Shown here: positions 1 through 7,864 of the stretch, in pieces
How the letters are laid out: each line of letters begins with the position of its first letter
Position numbering within the stretch: the stretch's first letter is position 1
NCBI GenBank assembly: GCA_900548115.1
Contig: URJL01000014.1
Span: 1-45,903, forward strand
Reading direction: 5' to 3'
Source of the DNA: an uncultured Eubacteriales bacterium
GTDB lineage: Bacteria > Bacillota > Clostridia > Oscillospirales > CAG-382
DNA length: 45,903 nt
Made by a program: the position numbers and the translations under genes
The notes under the pieces: model-generated
The model's database searches: none
What the model was told of the DNA's origin: nothing
Seen by the model: the letters and a program-made list of their open reading frames with translations, nothing else

Positions 1-9
1 GTCATTCAT
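1..9 (-). CDS. start of the gene after parA (partial, unidentified)
   Basis: Eight bases past the parA stop the minus strand reads ATGAATGAC, a possible start of a following gene running out of the window. In ICE-type parA loci the next gene is often a ParB-like or replication protein, but only three codons are visible. I see no strong ribosome site, so both the start and the identity are guesses. Confidence 0.25.
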
Positions 10-16
10 GAAAAGC

Positions 17-841
<825 letters not shown>

Positions 842-884
842 GGGGTTTTCCTCCTTTCTCTTTATTTGAATCATTTCTGATCCA

Positions 885-916
885 CGAAAGCCTCAAAATA
901 CCTTTTGGGGCTTTCG
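885..916 (-). other. strong hairpin in the parA leader
   Basis: CGAAAGCC and GGCTTTCG, extended by TCAAAA/TTTTGG pairing, form a stem of about 13 pairs around a 4-base loop. On the minus strand it sits about 45 bases before the parA start. No U-run follows on either strand, so it is not a classical terminator. It could be an RNA-stability or processing element, or the last stem of the structured RNA just upstream. Confidence 0.5.
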
Positions 917-957
917 TCGCTGCATTTCATTTTTCCTCGAACCCAAAATGCAGAAAA

Positions 958-1192
958 GGAAATCAACAGGCGTTCGGCTGCTGACCGAACTCATAGGAAT
1001 CTCACCTCTGCCGGGTACTCCGCCAGCCCCATAGGGAAGTATCATTGTCCCTGAATCGTTTCATCGCCTTATCCGCAGCAAGCGGATATTTCAGAATGGT
1101 TCGGAATCGCTACCAACCTTGCTTTCCGTGATAACCCTTATGGGCAGGAAGTTCGTGGCGCACCTTCATCCGGCTGGGGCCTTCGCCCCCGA
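958..1192 (-). ncRNA. structured RNA candidate upstream of parA (possibly raiA-type)
   Basis: No credible protein is encoded here, but the minus strand folds into many local stems: GGGGC-GAAG-GCCCC (about 1166-1179), ATCCGC-TTGCT-GCGGAT, AGGGA-N10-TCCCT, GTTCGG-N7-CCGAAC, and CTGCATTT/AAATGCAG just downstream. The stretch GGCTGGCGGAGTACCCGGCA and the C-C-T-G-T-T-G-A end recall the conserved core of the roughly 200-nt raiA RNA motif of Bacillota and Actinobacteria, and the length fits. That identification is from memory and not verified. Position between a mobile-element parA and the chromosome suggests it belongs to the element. I found no matching promoter. Confidence 0.5.
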
Positions 1193-1362
1193 TCAGGAAT
1201 GTACCTGTTGAATGTGTATTTAATTGTCAAGGTGCAGTTGAGAGGGTTTATCCCCTCAAGGGGTAGAACACGAGAAAGGCAAAAATATAAGGGTCCGAGA
1301 AATTTTTCTAAGATTTTTTTCATACAACCTCCATTTGCTTGTTCTATGGAATCAGCAGATAC

Positions 1363-1401
1363 AAAAAAAGACCCAGCTACCATGACTGGCAACTGGGTCT
1401 T
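1363..1401 (-). terminator. Rho-independent terminator
   Basis: AAGACCCAG and CTGGGTCTT form a 9-bp stem (1368-1401) with a short inner pairing GCCAG/CTGGC-like region, followed on the minus strand by a run of seven Ts. It lies between the rpsI terminator and the structured RNA, so it may stop transcription entering from the chromosome or end an unrecognised transcript. Confidence 0.7.
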
Positions 1402-1524
1402 AAACTTTATGATATGGAATATATGGGAATAAACTACGGCAAAGAGATTCAAACCGAAACAAAAGCACTAAGAGTTAAAAATTGATCTTTGCACAGGCTT
1501 CCCCAAACGAGGAAAGAAGGCAAT

Positions 1525-1589
1525 TTTTCCCCTATTTTTTAACCCATTATGGGTCCAAAAACAAGTTTTCCCCTATGGTTAACCCATTA
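1525..1589. repeat. pair of imperfect direct repeats
   Basis: TTTTCCCCTAT followed by TTAACCCATTA occurs at 1525-1549 and again at 1566-1589, about 41 bases apart; the copies differ only in a short T-rich or GG centre. Repeats of this kind at an element end can be recombinase arm sites, but nothing here proves that. The rest of 1402-1640 holds no gene I can support. Confidence 0.6.
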
Positions 1590-1640
1590 AAAAGGGGATA
1601 AAGAGCATCAAATTTCCTCAAACAGAAACAGAAGTATCAA

Positions 1641-1680
1641 AAATAAAAAGCCCCGAAAACGTAGTGTTTTCAGGGCTTTT
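1641..1680 (-). terminator. terminator of rplM-rpsI operon
   Basis: Stem of about 15 bp between 1646-1660 and 1666-1680 (AAAAGCCCCGAAAAC with one mismatch in its partner), followed on the minus strand by CTTTTTATTTTT. It begins 20 bases after the rpsI stop. The T/A runs on both sides would let it work in either direction. Confidence 0.88.
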
Positions 1681-1699
1681 GAGCATTTTGTAAGAGAAA

Positions 1700-2101
1700 T
1701 TATCGCTTGCTGAACTGAGGTGCGCGACGAGCGGCCTTCAGACCGTACTTCTTTCTTTCCTTCATACGAGGGTCGCGGGTGAGGAAGCCTGCCTTCTTGA
1801 GGACGAGACGGTAGTTGGGGTCTGCCTGAAGAAGCGCTCTTGCAAGACCGTGACGGATAGCGCCTGCCTGACCGGAAACGCCGCCGCCCTTAACGGTGCA
1901 GATGAGGTCGAACGTGCCGGCGGTACCGGTCGTTTCGAAGGGCTGATTTACGATGAGCTTCAGCGTGCCGAGACCGAAATAATCGTCGATGTCGCGGCCG
2001 TTAATGGTGATCGCACCGGTGCCGGGCATAATGCGAACGCGGGCAACCGAGCTTTTTCTTCTGCCTGTGCCGTAGAAATAAGGCTTTGCACTTGTATACA
2101 T
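1700..2101 (-). CDS. rpsI: 30S ribosomal protein uS9
   Basis: 133 residues, the usual length. It is the small-subunit head protein whose C-terminal tail reaches the P-site tRNA. The characteristic YGTGRRKSSVARV near the N-terminus, the GGGVSGQAGAIRHGLARAL core and the terminal APQFSKR are all present, with the basic tail intact. Start ATG at 2101 has AAGGAG nine bases upstream. It follows rplM by 24 bases, the standard bacterial pair, and is closed by its own terminator. Genes for ribosomal proteins are known insertion sites of some Bacillota ICEs; here the 3' end is whole. Confidence 0.98.
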   Translation of the reverse strand: MYTSAKPYFYGTGRRKSSVARVRIMPGTGAITINGRDIDDYFGLGTLKLIVNQPFETTGTAGTFDLICTVKGGGVSGQAGAIRHGLARALLQADPNYRLVLKKAGFLTRDPRMKERKKYGLKAARRAPQFSKR

Positions 2102-2125
2102 AGTATGTTACTCCTTCCTGTTCAA

Positions 2126-2548
2126 TTAAAGCACGACGGGCTTCTGAGCCGCATGATCGTGTTCCGCACCGGCGTAGACGTGAAGTCTCGTAAAGCTCTT
2201 ATCGCCGATGGTGTTGTGGGGGAGCATACCCTTAACCGCAAGTTCCATTGCCATTTCGGGACGGTTGTGCATCAAGGTCTTGTAGTCAACTGCCTTGAGA
2301 CCTGCGATGTAGCCCGAATGATGGTAATACATCTTCTGTTCCAATTTCTTGCCGGTGAGAACAGCCTTTGCTGCGTTGATGATGATAACGAATTCGCCGC
2401 AGTCGACGTGGGGAGTAAACTCCGGTCTGTGCTTACCGCGAAGAATATCGGCAGCCTGAACGGCAACCTTGCCGAGGGGCTTGCCGGCTGCATCGATCAC
2501 ATACCACTTGCGCTCGATGGTTTCGGCTTTTGCCATAAATGTAGACAT
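2126..2548 (-). CDS. rplM: 50S ribosomal protein uL13
   Basis: 140 residues, normal for bacterial uL13, an early-assembly large-subunit protein. Family features include ERKWYVIDAAGKPLGK, LRGKHRPEFTPHVDCG, and the ending LHVYAGAEHDHAAQKPVVL. The ATG at 2548 has GGAGG eight bases upstream. An upstream in-frame TTG would include the ribosome site itself and is unlikely. First gene of the rplM-rpsI operon, with a consensus promoter and a 120-base leader. Confidence 0.97.
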   Translation of the reverse strand: MSTFMAKAETIERKWYVIDAAGKPLGKVAVQAADILRGKHRPEFTPHVDCGEFVIIINAAKAVLTGKKLEQKMYYHHSGYIAGLKAVDYKTLMHNRPEMAMELAVKGMLPHNTIGDKSFTRLHVYAGAEHDHAAQKPVVL

Positions 2549-2597
2549 AACGTGATCCTCCAAATCCGAATAAAGTAGTCAACATCCGTTTTGATTG

Positions 2598-2629
2598 TTT
2601 CCTGTCCGCGCGGGGCGGATAAGAGGAAA
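2598..2629 (-). promoter_or_regulatory. leader hairpin of rplM (possible L13 autoregulation site)
   Basis: In the rplM leader, TTTCCT pairs with AGGAAA and inside it TCCGC pairs with GCGGA around a short loop. An L13 leader RNA is known from other Bacillota and is thought to bind uL13; this stem is at the right place, but I have not matched it to that model. Confidence 0.4.
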
Positions 2630-2668
2630 GACGGGAACAAAAAAGCCCCGAATTTCCGAACCTTTACT

Positions 2669-2696
2669 ATTATAGCATAAAGTTTTCGTTTGTCAA
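2669..2696 (-). promoter_or_regulatory. promoter of rplM-rpsI
   Basis: Minus strand: perfect -35 TTGACA (2691-2696), 16-bp spacer, perfect -10 TATAAT (2669-2674), with a TGC just before the -10. Transcription would begin near 2662, giving a leader of about 115 bases. Confidence 0.92.
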
Positions 2697-2803
2697 CCCC
2701 ATTTTTAAAAAAATACTATAAAATGTCTCGTTTTTGCGCTTTTTCTTCCTTTTTCTCGCCCGTTCTCTTTGCTCGGGAACGTTTTTTGCGGCTCTCAAGC
2801 CGA

Positions 2804-2842
2804 AAAAAGCCCCGCTTGTGCCTTTGTTCGGCTCAAGCGGGG
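2804..2842 (-). terminator. terminator of the nitrilase-rimO-pgsA-cysES-mrnC operon
   Basis: CCCCGCTTG and CAAGCGGGG form a perfect 9-bp stem (2810-2842), followed on the minus strand by CTTTTTTCGG. It starts 14 bases after the last gene of the operon. Confidence 0.9.
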
Positions 2843-2856
2843 AAGCAAAGTCCGCA

Positions 2857-3180
2857 TTACAGTAAATGTGCAAACAGGGTAAACAGCGAAACGCCGAACA
2901 AAACGACGATGAAGATCATCTCGCCGGCGTGCTCTTTGAGCGCAGCGCGGTATTTCGAAAACTTAAACGTCGCGATCCCGCAAAGACACAGCGCGATTCC
3001 CGCCATGTGTCCGATACCCGCGTTTTCGCCGCGGGTGAGACAAAGCGAAATGCCGATGGCGGATATGATGAGATAAAAGATCAAAAGAAACAGATCCTGT
3101 ATCACGAATTTTTCGTGCTTTTCCCGATCCTTCTTTTTCTTTGCCTTTTCGGTATTGTTATTGTTATCGGAAAGATTCAT
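2857..3180 (-). CDS. small three-pass membrane protein, unidentified
   Basis: 107 residues. The first 30 are highly charged (an Asn run, then Lys/Asp/Glu), followed by three hydrophobic segments: about residues 33-55, 63-80 and 85-107. So a cytoplasmic charged tail and three membrane spans are likely. Start ATG at 3180 follows AGAGGAAG by six bases; the longer frame upstream overlaps mrnC and has no ribosome site. It is the last gene before the operon terminator, 59 bases after mrnC. I do not recognise the family and propose no function. Confidence 0.7.
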   Translation of the reverse strand: MNLSDNNNNTEKAKKKKDREKHEKFVIQDLFLLIFYLIISAIGISLCLTRGENAGIGHMAGIALCLCGIATFKFSKYRAALKEHAGEMIFIVVLFGVSLFTLFAHLL

Positions 3181-3239
3181 TTTTTCTTCCTCTGCTTTCC
3201 TTTTCTTTATTTTTCTCCCGTTTTTCCGTTTCTTGTTTT

Positions 3240-3722
3240 CTATGGCTTTTCGGAGAGGTTTTCGGAAAATTTTTCGGACGGAGAGCACTTGCTTTCGTCT
3301 TGTCCGTCCCGCTCTTCATCCGCAAATGCCTTTCGGAACAGCGCACGCGCACGCGCGTCGCGGGAGGTGAGATAGAGGTACCCGAAAAGCGCCTCCAGTC
3401 CCGTTGCCCGTTTATATTGAATGACCTCGCCGTGCGACGGCGTGTGTTTGGTTTTGGCGTTGCGTCCGCGGCGGAAAACCGACGCCTCCTCTTCGGTAAA
3501 TTCGGCTTCGATGCGTGCCGCTGCGTCGCTTTGTGCCTCACAGCTGACAAAAGCCTTTGCCATTTTGGAAAGCTTTCCCGTCGGGAAATTGCCGCGCGAC
3601 AAAAGATATTCGCGCACATACAGCTCCATTACGGCGTCACCGATATACGCCAGCTGCAAAATGCCGTAACCGAGCGCTCTTGCCTTTTCGTCCGCACCCG
3701 CGGTCATTACGCTTTCTTCCAT
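3240..3722 (-). CDS. mrnC: Mini-ribonuclease III (23S rRNA maturation)
   Basis: About 160 residues: an RNase III catalytic domain without the double-stranded-RNA-binding domain, as in Mini-III, which trims 23S rRNA ends in Bacillota. AYIGDAVMELYVREYL carries the first acidic catalytic residues and KRATGLEALFGYLYL the second set; FRRGRNAKTKHTPSH is typical. The last ~25 residues are a charged tail. It overlaps the end of cysS, as in Bacillus. Two starts are possible: ATG at 3722 inside cysS, or ATG at 3707 in a TAATG overlap with the cysS stop. Translational coupling is likely either way. Confidence 0.93.
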   Translation of the reverse strand: MEESVMTAGADEKARALGYGILQLAYIGDAVMELYVREYLLSRGNFPTGKLSKMAKAFVSCEAQSDAAARIEAEFTEEEASVFRRGRNAKTKHTPSHGEVIQYKRATGLEALFGYLYLTSRDARARALFRKAFADEERDGQDESKCSPSEKFSENLSEKP

Positions 3723-5128
3723 TTCGCACCCTGCGCCGTATCGATGATGGTGACGCCCTTTGCCGCAAGCTCGTCGCGGATGCGGTCGGCCTCGGCAAAA
3801 TTCTTTGCTTTCTTTGCCTCGGCACGGCGGGCGAGAGCCTCTTCGACCATCGCGGAAAATCCGTCGTTTTCGGCGGGGGCTTCCTCGGTCTTTTCGCTCA
3901 GCTTGTCGGCATTTTTCAAAAGATCGAGCGACAAAACGCGGTCAAAATCGGCAATCAGCGCGCGTTTGGTCGCGTCGTTTGTGTCGGCTTTCAGCACATC
4001 GTAAAGCGACGTTACGGCAAGAGAGGTGTTGAGATCGTTGTCCATCGCCTCACAAAATCCGCTCTTCAGCTTTTCAAAAGCTTCTTTGTCAACTTCACCG
4101 CCCTTTTCGAGCTTTGCGATGCGCGCGATAAGCTTTTCGTACGCGCCCTTCGCGTTGTCGAGGTTTTCATAGCTGAAAAGAAGCGATTTGCGATAATGCG
4201 ACAAGAGGCAGAAGAAGCGGTATACGACGGGGGAATAGCCTTTGCTTTCCAGAAGTGAAACGGTCAGAAATTCGCCCTTCGACTTGCTCATCTTTCCGCC
4301 CTGCGTGTTGAGGTGCAGAACATGGAACCAATAATGACACCACGGATGACCGAGATACGCCTCGCTCTGCGCGATCTCGTTGGTATGGTGCGGAAAAGCG
4401 TTGTCGATCCCGCCGCAGTGGATATCGAGATATTCGCCGAGGTGCTTCATCGAAATGCAGGAGCATTCGATATGCCATCCGGGATAGCCGACGCCCCACG
4501 GGGAATCCCATTTCAGCTCCTGATCTTCAAATTTGCTTTTGGTGAACCACAGAACGAAATCCGCCTTGTTGCGCTTGTTGTCGTCGCGTTCCACACCGTC
4601 GCGCACGCCGTCCTGAAGATCTTCTTCGGCAAAATTGTTGAATACGTAGTATTCCTTGAGCTTGGACGTATCAAAATAAATGTTTCCGCCGGCACTGTAG
4701 GCGTAGCCTTTGTCCAAAAGAACGCCGATTACGCGGATAAATTCGTCGATGCAGTGCGTTGCGGGTTCGACCACATCGGGAATCTTGATATTTAACTTGC
4801 GGCAGTCTTCGAAAAAGGCGTCGGTGTAAAAGCGCGCAATCTCCATAACGGTCTTGTGTTCGCGCTTGGCGCCCTTTAACATTTTGTCCTCGCCCGTGTC
4901 GGCGTCGCTCGAAAGATGACCAACGTCGGTGATGTTCATCACGCGCTTCACGGGATAGCCGACATAGCGCAGATATTTTTCGAGAACGTCCTCCATGATA
5001 TACGAACGCAAATTTCCGATATGGGCAAAATGATAAACGGTCGGACCGCAGGTGTACATTTTGACTTCCGTCGGGTCCTTCGGAACAAATTCTTCCTTTT
5101 GACGGGTAAGCGAATTATACAGTTTCAT
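3707..5128 (-). CDS. cysS: cysteinyl-tRNA synthetase
   Basis: 473 residues, normal for the class Ia enzyme that charges tRNA-Cys with ATP. Residues 26-40 hold TCGPTVY and HIGN (the HIGH motif with Asn), and GGKMSKSKGE is the KMSKS loop. The zinc ligands are expected among Cys27, the ECSC cysteine and the HHTNEIAQSE segment. Start ATG at 5128 has AGGACGAGG upstream and overlaps the end of cysE by 14 bases. The frame is open another 109 codons upstream inside cysE, but that part is plainly antisense-like in composition and not real. The cysE-cysS-mrnC order is the Bacillota norm, but without the T-box often seen before it. Confidence 0.97.
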   Translation of the reverse strand: MKLYNSLTRQKEEFVPKDPTEVKMYTCGPTVYHFAHIGNLRSYIMEDVLEKYLRYVGYPVKRVMNITDVGHLSSDADTGEDKMLKGAKREHKTVMEIARFYTDAFFEDCRKLNIKIPDVVEPATHCIDEFIRVIGVLLDKGYAYSAGGNIYFDTSKLKEYYVFNNFAEEDLQDGVRDGVERDDNKRNKADFVLWFTKSKFEDQELKWDSPWGVGYPGWHIECSCISMKHLGEYLDIHCGGIDNAFPHHTNEIAQSEAYLGHPWCHYWFHVLHLNTQGGKMSKSKGEFLTVSLLESKGYSPVVYRFFCLLSHYRKSLLFSYENLDNAKGAYEKLIARIAKLEKGGEVDKEAFEKLKSGFCEAMDNDLNTSLAVTSLYDVLKADTNDATKRALIADFDRVLSLDLLKNADKLSEKTEEAPAENDGFSAMVEEALARRAEAKKAKNFAEADRIRDELAAKGVTIIDTAQGAKWKKA

Positions 5129-5840
5129 TTTTTTCCTCGTCCTTTTCTTTATTTGCCGTGTTTTGATCCGCATCCTCCGCCTTTTCAAACGAACCGTTGC
5201 GGGACATTTCGGCAATTTTCTTTTCCAAAAGTTCAATCTCGCCGTGCAGTCGGCAAAGCTCCTGCGAAACGGGATCGGGGATATGTACCTGATCCAGTTC
5301 CTCGGCAGGGTCGATCTGCTTCTTGCGGCAGATGATCCGTGCGGGAACGCCGACGGCGGTGGAATTCGGCGGAACGGCAGCCAAAACGACCGCGCCCGCC
5401 GCAATCTTCGCGTCGTCTCCGACGGTAAACGGTCCGAGCACTTTCGCGCCCGCACCGATCAGCACGTTGTTTCCGATGGTGGGGTGGCGTTTTCCGACGT
5501 CTTTACCCGTGCCGCCCAGCGTCACACCTTGATAAATGGTACAGTCGTTTCCGATCTCGGCGGTCTCGCCGATAACGACGCCCGAGCCGTGGTCGATCAG
5601 AAGCCCGCGCCCGATCTTGGCGCCGGGGTGGATCTCGACGCCCGTCAAAAAACGGGCGTTCTGCGAGATGAGCCGCGCGATGAATTTCATGTGGTGTTTA
5701 TGAAAAAAGTGAGCGATCCGATAATGGATCACGGCGTGAAAGCCCGAATACAGTAAAAAAACCTCCAATCGACTCCGCGCCGCCGGGTCGCGCCGCTTGA
5801 TGGAGTCGAGGTCATAGATCAGGTTTTTGAATACAGACAT
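5115..5840 (-). CDS. cysE: serine O-acetyltransferase
   Basis: 241 residues. Transfers acetyl from acetyl-CoA to L-serine, the first step of cysteine synthesis. The left-handed beta-helix is visible as hexapeptide repeats from about residue 65 to 165 (IHPGAKIGRGLLIDHGSGVVIGETAEIG, GVTLGGTGK, GAGAKVLG), including the catalytic DHGSG and the substrate-site His of RHPTIG. It lacks the long N-terminal helical domain of the E. coli enzyme, as usual in Bacillota. A charged C-terminal extension of ~45 residues follows. Start ATG at 5840 is preceded by GGGAG. It lies 48 bases after pgsA and feeds the same amino acid used by the next gene, cysS. Confidence 0.95.
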   Translation of the reverse strand: MSVFKNLIYDLDSIKRRDPAARSRLEVFLLYSGFHAVIHYRIAHFFHKHHMKFIARLISQNARFLTGVEIHPGAKIGRGLLIDHGSGVVIGETAEIGNDCTIYQGVTLGGTGKDVGKRHPTIGNNVLIGAGAKVLGPFTVGDDAKIAAGAVVLAAVPPNSTAVGVPARIICRKKQIDPAEELDQVHIPDPVSQELCRLHGEIELLEKKIAEMSRNGSFEKAEDADQNTANKEKDEEKNETV

Positions 5841-5888
5841 AACAAACTCCCGAATAAAATAATTGAAAGTGGAAGAAAAAAGAGTCGC

Positions 5889-6485
5889 TTATTTCGAGGG
5901 GTCAAGAAAGGAGAGATTGTCCTTGAAATATTCGATTCCCGAAAGAACGGTGAAGAAAAGCATCACCGCGCACGCAAGCACCGACAGGGGCATATAGTGC
6001 GCACAGAAATCCGAGAAGAAAAAGACATGCTTTTCCAAAAGGACGATGAGGATAAAAATGATCTGCGAAACGGTCTTGATCTTTCCCGACATACCGGCGG
6101 CAATGACCTTTCCGCCCGAGGTCTGCGCCACAAGGCGAAGCGAGGTCACGGCAAATTCGCGCACCAGAACGACAAAAACGACAAAAGCAAAGGCAAAACG
6201 GTAATGCGCGTAAACGTCGGAGACCATGAACATAAAGAACGCGCCGAAAGTCATGAGCTTGTCGGCGATCGGATCCATGAATTTTCCGAAATCGGTGATC
6301 AGGTTATACTTTCGCGCGATTTTTCCGTCGAGCATATCGGTAAGCGAAGCAATGCCGAAAAGGATGGCGGCGATGAGATCGCTTGTGAGCTGCGAAAGAG
6401 GAGAAATGTCGGGCAGGATAATAAAGATCATGAAAAAGGGAACCAAAATTACCCGCGCAATTGTCAGTTTGTTCGGCAGATTCAT
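5889..6485 (-). CDS. pgsA: CDP-diacylglycerol-glycerol-3-phosphate 3-phosphatidyltransferase
   Basis: 198-residue membrane enzyme making phosphatidylglycerophosphate, the committed step to phosphatidylglycerol and cardiolipin. The CDP-alcohol phosphotransferase signature is complete: D50, D53, G54, A57, R58, G67, D71 and D75. About five or six hydrophobic spans surround it. Start ATG at 6485 begins MNLPNKLT, typical of the family, with AAAGGAGG upstream. It sits 17 bases after rimO, a very common pair in Bacillota. Its neighbourhood with a GDPD-like protein (see 7861) gives a phospholipid flavour to the operon. Confidence 0.96.
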   Translation of the reverse strand: MNLPNKLTIARVILVPFFMIFIILPDISPLSQLTSDLIAAILFGIASLTDMLDGKIARKYNLITDFGKFMDPIADKLMTFGAFFMFMVSDVYAHYRFAFAFVVFVVLVREFAVTSLRLVAQTSGGKVIAAGMSGKIKTVSQIIFILIVLLEKHVFFFSDFCAHYMPLSVLACAVMLFFTVLSGIEYFKDNLSFLDPSK

Positions 6486-6502
6486 AATGAAGCCTCCTTT
6501 TC

Positions 6503-7864
6503 TTACTCTTCGGAAACAAGCTCTCCGAAAAGATCGTATTCCACGGCGTCGGTGATCTTCACCTTTACGAAGCGACCCGCCTCAAGCGAGCGCGGAGCGG
6601 GGAAGAAGACCTTTCCGTCGATATCGGGCGCGTCTGCGTAGCTTCGTCCGGCGTGTACGCCCGAGGGAATGTCGTAGCCCTCGGTCAAAACCTCGAGGGT
6701 CTTGCCGACGAATTTTTGATTGTTTTTCTCATGAATACTCATTTGATTTTTCATAATGACATCCATGCGATGTTCCTTGGTATTTTCGGGAACTTTGCCC
6801 TCTTTGATGCGCGCGGCGGGCGTGCCCTCTTCCGCCGAATAGGTGAAAACGCCCAAACGGTCGAATTTCGCTTCCTTCAAATATTCGCAAAGCTCGGCGA
6901 AGTTTTCTTTCGTCTCGCCCGGAAAACCGACGATAACGGTCGTGCGCAGAATGAGATCGGGGATTTTCTTTCGCAGGCGCGAAACGGTATCGCGCACCAG
7001 AGCGCCGTCGCCTCTGCGGTTCATCGCTTTTAATATGCTGTCGGATATGTGCTGAATGGGCATATCGATGTATTTTACGATCTTTTCTTCGCTTGCCACC
7101 GTGTCGATCAGCTCGTCGGTGATCTCGTCGGGATAGCAGTAAAGAAGGCGGATCCAATGAAGTCCGTCGATCCTGCAAAGCTCACGCAAAAGCGCCGCAA
7201 GACGGAATTCCCCGTACAGATCGATTCCGTAACGCGTCGTGTCCTGCGAGATCAGGATGATCTCCTTTGCGCCGAGACCGACCAGCTCCTTTGCCTCCGC
7301 AACGACGTCCTCCATCGGACGTGAGCGGAATTTTCCGCGTATCGACGGGATGACGCAGTAGGTGCAGCGGTTGTCGCAGCCCTCGGAAATTTTGAGATAG
7401 ACCGAATAGGAGGGGTCGGATACGGCGCGGTCGCCGCCGAGAAGCTGAGCTTCGGGCGCGGAGATCGCACGGAACTTTTTGTCGCTTTCGACCTCTTTGT
7501 TTCCGTTTTCGTAAGCGTAGGTGACGGCGGCGACAATGTCGTCCAAATTTCCGACGCCGCAAATGGCGTCGACCTCGGGAAGCTCTTTTAATATTTCATC
7601 GCCGTAGCGCGAAACGAGACAGCCCGTAACGACGATGCCGCGAAGATTTTTGTTTTTCTTGAGCCACGCGACGTCGAGAATGTTCTCGATTGCCTCCTCC
7701 TTGGCGCTTTGAATAAAGGCACAGGTGTTGACGACTACGACGTCGGCGTGAATGTCCTCTTCGACAATCTCGATACCCGACTCGGCGAGTTTTGAGATCA
7801 TGACCTCGCTGTCGAGCTGATTTTTCGGACAGCCGAGCGAGACGAATGCTGCTTTTATACTCAT
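6503..7864 (-). CDS. rimO: ribosomal protein uS12 methylthiotransferase RimO
   Basis: 453 residues. Radical-SAM enzyme that adds a methylthio group to the conserved aspartate of uS12. The N-terminal domain holds Cys12, Cys48 and Cys82 for the auxiliary 4Fe-4S cluster; C163-x3-C167-x2-C170 is the radical-SAM cluster; a TRAM domain ends the protein. The opening AFVSLGCPKNQLDSE and the short TRAM region favour RimO over MiaB. Start ATG at 7864 overlaps the upstream stop in an ATGA arrangement. Confidence 0.95.
   Translation of the reverse strand: MSIKAAFVSLGCPKNQLDSEVMISKLAESGIEIVEEDIHADVVVVNTCAFIQSAKEEAIENILDVAWLKKNKNLRGIVVTGCLVSRYGDEILKELPEVDAICGVGNLDDIVAAVTYAYENGNKEVESDKKFRAISAPEAQLLGGDRAVSDPSYSVYLKISEGCDNRCTYCVIPSIRGKFRSRPMEDVVAEAKELVGLGAKEIILISQDTTRYGIDLYGEFRLAALLRELCRIDGLHWIRLLYCYPDEITDELIDTVASEEKIVKYIDMPIQHISDSILKAMNRRGDGALVRDTVSRLRKKIPDLILRTTVIVGFPGETKENFAELCEYLKEAKFDRLGVFTYSAEEGTPAARIKEGKVPENTKEHRMDVIMKNQMSIHEKNNQKFVGKTLEVLTEGYDIPSGVHAGRSYADAPDIDGKVFFPAPRSLEAGRFVKVKITDAVEYDLFGELVSEE

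Noticed and set aside
885..916. Terminator between the structured RNA and parA
   Set aside because: The stem is strong but no U-run follows on the minus strand, and stopping there would cut off parA.
1202..1230. Promoter for the structured RNA
   Set aside because: A perfect TTGACA is on the minus strand at 1225-1230, but no acceptable -10 lies 16-19 bases downstream.
5129..5455. N-terminal extension of cysS inside cysE
   Set aside because: The cysS family starts at MKLYNSLT with its own ribosome site; the extension is arginine/proline-rich frame shadow.
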